DNA of 64,000 nt from Petunia secreta (Eukaryota > Streptophyta > Magnoliopsida > Solanales > Solanaceae): assembly GCA_029990175.1 (NCBI GenBank), contig JARKIP010000005.1, positions 67,334,501 through 67,398,500 of the forward strand. Reading direction: 5' to 3'. This document shows, one piece after another, positions 56,460 to 64,000 of the stretch (positions within the stretch are counted from its first letter, which is position 1; the number at the start of each line of letters is the position of its first letter). The translations under genes and the position numbers were made by a program. The notes beneath the pieces are model-generated. The model saw nothing but the letters and a program-made list of their open reading frames with translations, made no database searches and was not told where the DNA came from.

Positions 56460-58026
56460 GTTTAGAATCTCAAGCTTTGATTTTGTCGCCTTTCGGATTT
56501 TGAGTATTGTTTGTTGTGATATTGCCTTATTAGTTGAGTGTTACTATTTTAAATTTGTTTGAACTATATATACACAATTGTCTTCTCTCGTACACCTCTG
56601 AATCTTCTGGAACACTGCACACATGCACACTAGTTTTGTTTTGTCGGCTGGAATTTTCTATCGTGTCTTAGGACACAAAAAGTTAACCCTATTTTAAGAG
56701 GAGGTGTGCTGGGTTAGGCGGATAGATATTGTCGACAGGTACACTTGATGCACTTCAAAAATTGATGAAATAATAGATCATGGATTGAGTCATATAGAGT
56801 TGAACATGTGCTTATCCTACGTCGATTTATTTGCATATCACTAGACTTAGTGAGGTGCGGTACATCGATACCGCACTTGTCTAGACTGACTCCCTCGTGT
56901 CCAGAGGGGGGGGGGGGGACGTACCCCAAAAGATACCATTAGCAAGTTATTTGTTACATCTATTAGTCGGTTGTTATGCTGACCGTTTTCTGAGGACGGG
57001 GTTAATAAATTTTGAAAAAATAAAAAAATAAGAAAAGAAGAGAAAAATGAAAAAAGTGAGAAAAGAAAAGTGAGTCAATCCCAAATCTCAAAAAATATTT
57101 TTGGTAGTCATTTTACGCCATTATACTAGCGAAATTTTTGAAATATTTTTATTTCCGAGTCTGTGTCCGGGTTGGATCCTGAGTTTGAAAATAATTCTCT
57201 TCGTCATTTTACGCCTTTATAATGGCGAAGTTTTTTGAATCTTTCATGTGTCTATGTTTGTGCCAATAACTTGTCACATGTGTGTTATTTTACATCGTAA
57301 GTGTCAATTTTGTGAATACCTTGTGTTTCGTATTTTTCAAATCAGATTGTGTGAATGTTTTAAAAAGAAAAGAGAAAAAAAATTTGTCGTGTCGTATATG
57401 TTGTCGTAATGTTTAATTTTCTGAGTCACCTTTAAGGGTAAAAAAAAATTTATTAATTAAAGGTTCATTTTCATGACCTGGTATTAGAAGTTTCGCTTGA
57501 ACTATGTGTCAAGTCAAATTTTCAAATTAAAGCTCGAGTCACTTGTGTGGTCTCATTTTTCTCTAGTTAAAGATCAAACCAAGCTAAGATTGGTCAATTA
57601 CGATCAATTGGGTTGTGTTTCGCACCAATCCTCGAGCTATAGCCTGAGTCTGCTTTAAGTTGAGTCTCATTATTTTCACAGTTTAGGTGGATCCACCAAA
57701 CGTCTTGTTAGTCAATTTGTATTTTTGAGTCATGGCTCTTGTCGAGTTTTGTTTTTTTTTTTAAACATGTCTCGTGTCACTGTTTAAATTATGTTCGCTG
57801 TTTCAAGAAAAATATATATTTTTTTTAAAAAAGATGAAAGAAGAAAAAAAAATCAAGCTTGTTTTCCGGTCTAGAGTTACATGTCGTCTCTGGTTTGCAT
57901 TATGATATTTTCTCAATGCGACACTGAGACAATCTTTCTTGGGATACTATCGATACATACAACATATACCGCGAACTATTTCGGGATGACGCATAACAAC
58001 CCTAGGCTTGCCAGTGTGTATTTTTT
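56460..58026 (+). other. Leader of the second Tat-like element
   Basis: About 1.6 kb without a gene. It includes a run of about 13 G at 56907-56919, A-rich patches (57020-57070) and repeated GTCATTTTACGCCATTATA-like phrases near 57107 and 57194. It is consistent with a long untranslated leader. Confidence 0.5.
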
Positions 58027-58830
58027 GTGTTAACCCGATCTGTTTGTCATAGCATTTGGATTGTTGTGGTAATCGGACAAGGCATTCTGGCATCATATCA
58101 TCCATACAGAACAGGATCAATGAGACTTGGGATCAAGACGTCTGAAGGTAGGAATTTCGAGTTCGGCGCTCATGAGCGCTTGATTGAGATGAATGAGAAG
58201 CTGACTGAAGAGGCCAAAAATCTGAAATAGTTGATGGCTGAGCAAAATGAGACGTTTACTTAAGAGGCCAAAAATCTGAAACAGTTGGTGGCCGAGCTGA
58301 ATGAGACGTTTGCTAAAGAGGCCAAAAACATGAAATAATTGGTGGCTGAGCAAAATGATAGGTCGACTGAAGAGGTGAAAAATCTAAAACAATTGGTGGC
58401 TGAACTGTATCTTGCTTTTACCACGAGACATGCACCTCCTTCCATGCTAGCTAGTCTCTCAGGATTTGCACCGACCATCGTGCATTAGGCACATGGCTTG
58501 CCTACTACAGTTGAGGATCCTCAGTATTCTCTTGACTCTTCACACTACTTCAGTGCAACAAAAGTGGCGGGATCCTCCACATTGCGTCCCTTCGCACCAC
58601 CACATCCACTTGCTCCGTTCTTGACCTTCGCTTCACAATTCACCGTCCTATCTAGGGCAGAGAGTTTTCGGAATGAAAAAGAAAAGGAACGAGAGCCCAG
58701 AAAGTGGAACAAGAGAGAATTCAAACAACCCCACTCATGCTCCCAAACTCCACAAAAGCATCATCAGCACCACTACTCCCTACATAATCAAAAATACTCC
58801 ACCCATCCACTCTAGAAAGTGTAGCCAGAT
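58027..58830 (+). pseudogene. Gag-like coiled-coil region of the second Tat-like element
   Basis: The + strand frame reads HERLIEMNEKLTEEAKNLK and then repeats an 18-residue unit EAKNLKQLVAELNETFAK four times, encoded by a 54-bp tandem repeat (58210-58425). CAG-to-TAG and GAA-to-TAA type changes put stops into three units. The region after 58430 (PPSMLASLSGFAPTI; PLAPFLTFASQF) is proline- and serine-rich. No gag core I know is preserved, so it may have been an element-specific ORF. Confidence 0.55.
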
Positions 58831-59084
58831 GCTCCAGCATCTTCCTATCCATAATGGCGCACATCATCCCCACAAATCACATGTTACACTTCCCACAGTC
58901 ATTTCCAGGCTTCGCCATTCCTTCCCTGCTAAAAAAGGAAGAACCCTGATTCCAGTACGAGGGCATGTCACAAGAACTCCCGACGAGGGGAGAGGATTAG
59001 GTTCACGCCAATCAGAGAATCTTACACCAACCTGTTTGAAATGTTGCAACAAGCTAACCTCTGCTGAAATCCATCTCAGGAAAG

Positions 59085-59657
59085 ATGAATCCATTCGGGA
59101 AAGTGGATTGCTCGCGCCATTGCGTTTTTCATTCTGGAGCGCTCGGGCATGACATAGAGAACTATTGGGATCTCAAAAAAGCAATCCAAGCAATGATCGA
59201 CAACAATCAGATAAAGGTGGTGGGGGATGAGACACAAAATATGAACCAAAATCTTTTGTCGGTTCATGATGTTCAAAATGACACAAATATGGTTGGGACA
59301 GTGTTCAAAAAAGAAGACATGAAAGGAAATGCCGCTAAGAAGATTGCGGCAGCTGATCCTTCTCTCGACAGACGCCATGAGTCGTCTATTCTTGTATTGG
59401 TCAATGGACCAAATGCGTTAGTTGTCGATGCAACAAAGCAATATGTAGTTGTTGAGCCAACTCAGTTTCTTACCCGGTCATTCATTTGTTCTAAAGAAAG
59501 CATGTCTAACCCCATGATTGTTCAAGCAAATGAGCCAAAACAGAAGATGTTGTCGGGTTTGAGGCATGTCGACAACACCAACATGGTACAATTTGATGCA
59601 GGGATTGACAATGCACGAGCACAATACATTGGACCTTTTGTGAAAGTGAACAATTGA
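59085..59657 (+). pseudogene. Gag C-terminal/protease-linker fragment of the second Tat-like element
   Basis: The start reads CSRHCVFHSGALGHDIENYW, the zinc-binding-like block of Tat gag; the last Cys is replaced by Tyr. It continues LKKAIQAMIDNNQIKV and then a linker (SILVLVNGPNALVVDATKQY) to a stop at 59655-59657. No D-G-G-S protease motif follows, and no RT or integrase is found downstream. The element is therefore internally deleted or non-autonomous. Confidence 0.7.
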
Positions 59658-60410
59658 GAAGTAACACCCCTCCTTTTTAGGAGAGGGCACTTGTTAACTT
59701 ATTTTGCTAAACTTTTCGTGTACTTGTTTATTTAAGGGTTGTAATCCAAGTGCATTATTTTGCTTGTTTGATGTTCAAACCCTCATGTCTTTTATTCAAT
59801 GAAAAGCAAGTTCCAGTTCTCGTCTTAAATGTTCTATCTTGTTTATTTCCTATTTCGTCTCTTTAGCTTTTTGGTAGTTTTACTTTTTGCCGGCTTTAGT
59901 AACATGACATGTGCACGGAATTCACGTCTCGATCTAATTATATTATTTGGTATTGTCTTAATGAATCAACCGGATAGTCATGATTAATTTGATAAGGGAG
60001 ATACGTGAAAGGTTCAATTTGTGCACAATCATTCTTGACAAAGTTGAAGTACCATTTCTGGAGGATCATCACTGAAGTAGAAATCGAGGACGCTGAGTGG
60101 ATCTAGTCCTGTCTTTGTGCGATTCTAGGTCGACTTATTATGGTTCATATTTGTGCAAGACATTCTCTAGTCGGGATGACGAACATCTTTTATTTCTGCT
60201 ACCCAAACACTATACTAATTTTTCAACCCCTTGAGCTTTGTATATTTTTCTTTTGGCTACCCTCCTTTGGAATCATTGTCATTTTAATTGTGAAAAAAAA
60301 AACAAAGAAAACAGGAAAGAAAACCAAAAATGAACGAAACAGCAACACGAATCTGGCGTAAAGCGCTAGAGGTATGTCTGACCTGATTCCTCTCAAAAGG
60401 ATACATAGGC
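59658..60410 (+). other. Non-coding tail of the second Tat-like element
   Basis: A T-rich stretch with GTAATCCAAGTGCATTATTTT and ATTCAATGAAAAGCAAG, which looks like a polyadenylation region near 59740-59815. At about 60370-60430 is the block CCTGATTCCTCTCAAAAGG then ATACATAGGCAACC, shared with the first Tat element. No gene is seen. Confidence 0.5.
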
Positions 60411-60960
60411 AACCATTCGGATGCGGTCACAACAGGAAAAAGTTTATTTTCTCCTATTTTTCATTTATGCAAAACTTACCTCCAAGTTTGCGACTTATAC
60501 AAAGAAAATCGAGGGTCCAGTTTATCTTAAATTGGGACAGAAGTTTTTTTAAAAATTTTTAAGAAAAAGGGAAAAAATTCAATATCCCTCTTAGTTTCTT
60601 TGTGTTCATAATAGGGAAAAGTTCATTTTTTTCCTATTTTTCATTTACGCAAAACTTACCTCCAAGTTTGCGGCCAATACAAAGAAAATCGAGGGCCCCA
60701 ATTTATCCTAAACTGCGGCAGAAGCTTTTTAAAATTTTTAAGATTAAAGAGGGAAATTCAGTATCCTCTTAGTTTCTTTGTGTTCATAACAGGGAATAGT
60801 TTAATTTTTTTCCTTGTTCCACATTGACGCAAAACTTGCCTCCAAGTTTGCGGCGTGTATAAAGAAAATCAGAGGCCCTAGTTCATCCTAAACTGGGGCA
60901 GAAGTTTATTTTTATTTTTTAAGAAACGAGGAAAAATTCAATATTCCTTATTGTTTTCGT
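60411..60960. repeat. 180-bp tandem repeat, three copies
   Basis: GCAAAACTTACCTCCAAG recurs at 60469, 60649 and 60829, a step of exactly 180. Each unit also has AAAGAAAATCGAGGGCCC, then a TAAACTGGGGCAGAAG-like phrase and CTTAGTTTCTTTGTGTTCAT. It lies at the place where Tat/Ogre elements carry tandem arrays before the 3' LTR. Confidence 0.92.
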
Positions 60961-60999
60961 TGTGTTTACCTAAAAAATTAAAAAAAAAATAAAAGTAAA

Positions 61000-61480
61000 A
61001 TTCATGTCGCCCTGCTTTTTTGTTCCATATCAGGGAAAATTCAATATCCCCATGCCTTTTAATTTCATATCAGCAAAATAAAAAAATGTTTCTCTGCCTT
61101 TTAGTTTCATATCAGGGGAAAGTTCAATGTTCCCCGTCTTTCCCGTTTTATATTGGGGGAAAAGCTCAATAATGCAAACTGCCTTTGAGTTTGTATTCAA
61201 ATCAAAGAAAATCAAGGTCCTTAGTTTCAACTAAACTGGGGCAAATTTTTTTGTTATTTTTAAGGAAATTGATTTCAAAGGTTGTAACATTCACTCAGAC
61301 GTCTCGTGAGATGATTTTATACCAAGTATCATACCAAAAAAAAAAAAAAAAAAAACAACAAACCTCATAAATCCCCCAATTTAGACTAAACTAGGGCACC
61401 GTTTTGTTTAACTTTGAAAAAGGATGACTTCTAAGGTTGAAATTTTCACCTAGCCGTCTCATGAGATGCTTTTTCCTTTC
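61000..61480. repeat. Further degenerate repeats after the 180-bp array
   Basis: About 60-bp units with TTTCATATCAGGGGAAAG and TTCAATRTTCCCC recur near 61030, 61090 and 61145. Then TAAACTGGGGCA ... AAGGTTG ... GTCTCGTGAGATG occurs twice (about 61225-61320 and 61388-61470), about 160 bp apart. A run of about 21 A is at 61336-61356. Confidence 0.75.
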
Positions 61481-62806
61481 AAGCTTTCATGCTGAACCTT
61501 TCTTTTTAGCCTAACCAAATCTCACATTACAGTCCAAACAAAGACCTTTCTGAACGATCTTTGAGAATGTCGCGCAATGTGTACCATCAAAAGGCAACTT
61601 GGCTCGGGGAAGTCACACTCTGCTTTCAATCATTGCAATCAAGAGATGGGAGTATGACGATCATAAGGATAGAAACATTCGGGAGAAGTCAAGATAAGGG
61701 AAGATAGATAGATCGGGAAGATTGAGAAGCGATCAATGGAAAAGATAGGAAAAAGAAAAGGAAAAACAAAAAAAGAAGAGAAAAAGAAAAAGATGAGATG
61801 AAGTCTTGTTGGTGAAAATCTGAAAGGGCATCACAAGACAACGGTAAGGAAAAAAGAGAAAAGAGAGAGGCTAGTTGGTGAAAGCCCGAAAGGGCACCAC
61901 TAGTCGAATGAGGGCCGCTATATCTGCCAGCAAGATTGAACCAACCAAGTAATCACCTCCAGATTATCAAACTAAGGCAATGTCAAGGATGAACCGTGTG
62001 AACGGATCGAGATTTTGATTCCAATATACATGTCATGTTTACTAAGGCCGTCATTTTACCTCTAAATAAGTTTTCTTTCTATCTTTAAGGGACATCTTTC
62101 GTTCGATGTCTCCTCTTTGGATTTCTTCAATTCGTCCTTCCTTTTCTCTTCTTTCCACTTCTTTCATTTGATAATATGAAACAAATAAAAAGAAAGTTTG
62201 GAAAAATCTGTTCACGTGTTTCACAGATAGACCAGATTATTGTCAAAATCCAAATGGGCAATAGGAGCCTGTGTCGCACCTCGGAAACATGAATGACACA
62301 TCGAGATTGTTCTGTGAAAGTTCACCAAGGAACGACATGCCATTTTTTGTAAAGGTTTTGACTAAGGTTGTGAAGAAAATTTTGGTTGTTGAAGGACTTA
62401 TTTGTTGGAGAAGACAAGAAAATAGTCTGGCCATATCGAGATGTTGATTCGTCGACAAATAATCCAAAGAGCAAGCCAAGAATCACCAATCTCATTTACA
62501 AGGATTTGAGGGCTATGTAGCCACGATGAAAAGCCAGTGTGATATATGCTATGTTGCCGGCAAGAGCAAGGATCAACCGAATCGGCAAAAACTGTTCTAA
62601 GTTTCAGATGGAACCCCATTTTGAATGACGGTCGGGGTTTTCAATCTTCAAGCAAGACCCCATTAGGATGGTCAAAGTTTCAAGTTGCCAAGTCAAGACC
62701 ACATGTGTGAAATCGGTAGAATTCCCATCTTTAAGACAAGAGTTAGTCATGGGTTAATGACCGAAGAAGATATGACCATCCAGAAAGATGTCAACCTCAA
62801 CAACAG
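61481..62806. other. Unassigned tail sequence
   Basis: A purine-rich tract at 61740-61870 (GAAAAAGAAAAGG type) contains two copies of GTTGGTGAAARYCYGAAAGG then GCAYCAC (61809 and 61884). No gene and no second Tat LTR were found, so the 3' LTR of the second Tat-like element is either missing or too diverged to see. Confidence 0.45.
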
Positions 62807-63012
62807 GCCCTCCCATTATAATGGAAGATGTCGAATTTGCAAGTGGGCCCTCCCTTATAGTGCAGAAGTTTTAGCTTTAGTAGTTGGACCCTCCCATATA
62901 ATGATGAAACTTTTACTTTTAATAGTCCGGCACTCTCATATAATGCTAAAGTTTTACTTTAGTTGTCGGGCTCTCCCATAAAATGATAAAGTTTTACTTT
63001 TAATTGTCGGGC
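62807..63012. repeat. About 40-bp degenerate tandem repeat
   Basis: The unit GGGCTCTCCCATATAATG then ATAAAGTTTTACTTTTAATTGTC recurs four to five times and runs directly up to the LTR border at 63013. Confidence 0.85.
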
Positions 63013-63864
63013 TGACACGACCTAGATTCCGACTAAGCCATGTGGGCACCCGATGATGCAATGCAAACCCGTGGGTTTACACCTTGCAATCGGAAACGAC
63101 AAAACAGACGCGGAAACGATGAAGATAAGAGGCGGAAGCAACGAAGTAACTCGGATAACCAGAAATCGGGGAAGGGGGAGAACAGAAATAGAAGAAAGAA
63201 TGGATAATCACAGTCAAAACATTGATTGATTATCCAAGGGAGAAAATGAAACTTGAACCTAACAAGGATTCATACTAGTGATGAAATCCATTTCGGTTCC
63301 AAGCCTAAGAAGGTATACACGAAGCCTCGGGCTTCAAAGAAGAATGGCTCGGCCAATTCTATCTCTATTCTCTCAATTCAGTATCAACCAAAAACTATCT
63401 CCTAATGAGCTATGCTAGGAGTTTATATAGGCAATAAAAGGGGCAAAATAGTAAAGTGGTCACAGGCGACCAATGAGATAAAGCCATGCAGGGCTGGAGT
63501 AGTTTATGTGTTCGGCAGCTCAGCTCGAACACATTGTCTTCGGACGCTTGTTTGCCTCGGGCACACTTGGAATCGAACACTCTTGCCTCGGGCACACTTG
63601 TAGCCCTTTGATCGAATCTCTGTTCGGCGTCGCTCCTCCTCGGGCCCAAGCTTGATCGTTAGTCGTGCTCGATCTCACAGCTCCCCGACGTCAGTGTCAG
63701 TACCGGTCACTTGTTGTCTGCTCGGTGGATTTCCAAAGTTGTTGCTCGACGAGGCAGTCTTCGGCATCTTCCATCCCGGCCACACTTTGATCGTGGGCGC
63801 CATGTGACTCTTCGGTGGACTTGCTTGATGAATCGAACAGGTTAGCCTGGTTCGTATTGCATCA
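63013..63864 (-). repeat. 3' LTR of a further gypsy element (minus strand), 852 bp
   Basis: On the minus strand it starts TGATGCAATACG at 63864 and ends ...GTCGTGTCA at 63013, giving TG...CA ends. A minus-strand TATA box (TATATAAAC) lies at 63429-63422. The polypurine tract and pol C-terminus directly precede it at 63865-63905. The left end is inferred from the TG...CA rule and the break in the tandem repeat; the partner LTR is outside the window. Confidence 0.75.
63422..63429 (-). promoter_or_regulatory. TATA box in the gypsy LTR
   Basis: Minus-strand CCTATATAAACTCC, about 440 bp into the LTR, fits the promoter of the element. Confidence 0.55.
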
Positions 63865-64000
63865 TCCTCCCCTTCTTGAAAGGATTTCGTCCTCGAAATC
63901 AAACCGACGAGACCTGCAACAAGGCAAAGACAAACAAAGCTTCCTACTTCGAAAGTAGGTTAGTGTTTGCGAGTGGAAAACACACTCTTATAGTAGAGCC
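63865..64000 (-). CDS. C-terminus of a gypsy pol polyprotein, with polypurine tract
   Basis: On the minus strand the frame reads RFDFEDEILSRRGG and stops. The FEDE.L..RGG ending over an AAGAAGGGGAGG polypurine tract is the usual end of pol in several plant gypsy lineages. The TGA stop is made from the first bases of the LTR (TGATGC), so coding and LTR abut. The rest of the element lies beyond base 64000. Confidence 0.75.

Noticed and set aside
1..64000. CRISPR array or bacterial operon
   Set aside because: The regular repeats seen are tandem without unique spacers, and the genes have spliceosomal introns; the sequence is plant nuclear DNA.

Overview
The window is nuclear DNA of a flowering plant, almost certainly a Solanaceae species. 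This rests on a chloroplast IspE kinase whose protein closely resembles the tomato type, on tRNA-derived SINE tails of the solanaceous kind, and on the plant intron and UTR style. The species cannot be fixed from the sequence. No tools were run: all calls come from reading the sequence and the translations.

The left third (about 2-20 kb) holds three intact-looking host genes, all on the + strand. They are a THO complex subunit 7 gene (two coding exons, 2187-5747), a single-exon RING-H2 E3 ligase of the RHC1A type with an inferred 5' UTR intron (CDS 10818-11774), and an eleven-exon plastid ISPE gene of the MEP isoprenoid pathway (13956-19713). Their introns and spacers carry small repeats: a 5'-truncated LINE, an RTE-type LINE scrap, several SINE pieces, a 26-bp tandem repeat and a 736-bp inverted-repeat MITE.

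From 20.75 kb onward the window is a nest of transposable elements. A young Ty1/copia element (20939-26164, 269-bp LTRs with 2 differences seen by eye) splits an exon of an unrecognised minus-strand gene, and the reading frame rejoins exactly across its target duplication. Next come a kinase-like pseudogene scrap and the C-terminal half of a Mutator-like (MULE) transposase. A 20-kb Ty3/gypsy element of the Tat/Ogre type (30310-50263, minus strand, LTRs of 3.3 and 3.4 kb) interrupts that transposase. The other MULE half resumes at 50264, and the 5-bp duplication CTTCT flanks the insertion. The Tat element carries two diverged ORF1 modules, gag, protease, a G-patch-like segment, RT, two RNase H domains, an integrase with a damaged active site, and a 68-bp tandem array before its 3' LTR.

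The right end (53-64 kb) holds two head-to-tail MULE-like inverted-repeat elements that share one 9-bp duplication and a 44-bp minisatellite. It then holds a degenerate Tat-like derivative that shows a primer-binding site, a coiled-coil gag-like region and a 180-bp tandem array but no visible pol. The last feature is the 3' LTR and pol C-terminus of another gypsy element that runs off the edge on the minus strand. The host genes do not form a functional cluster; the mobile elements record successive layers of insertion.
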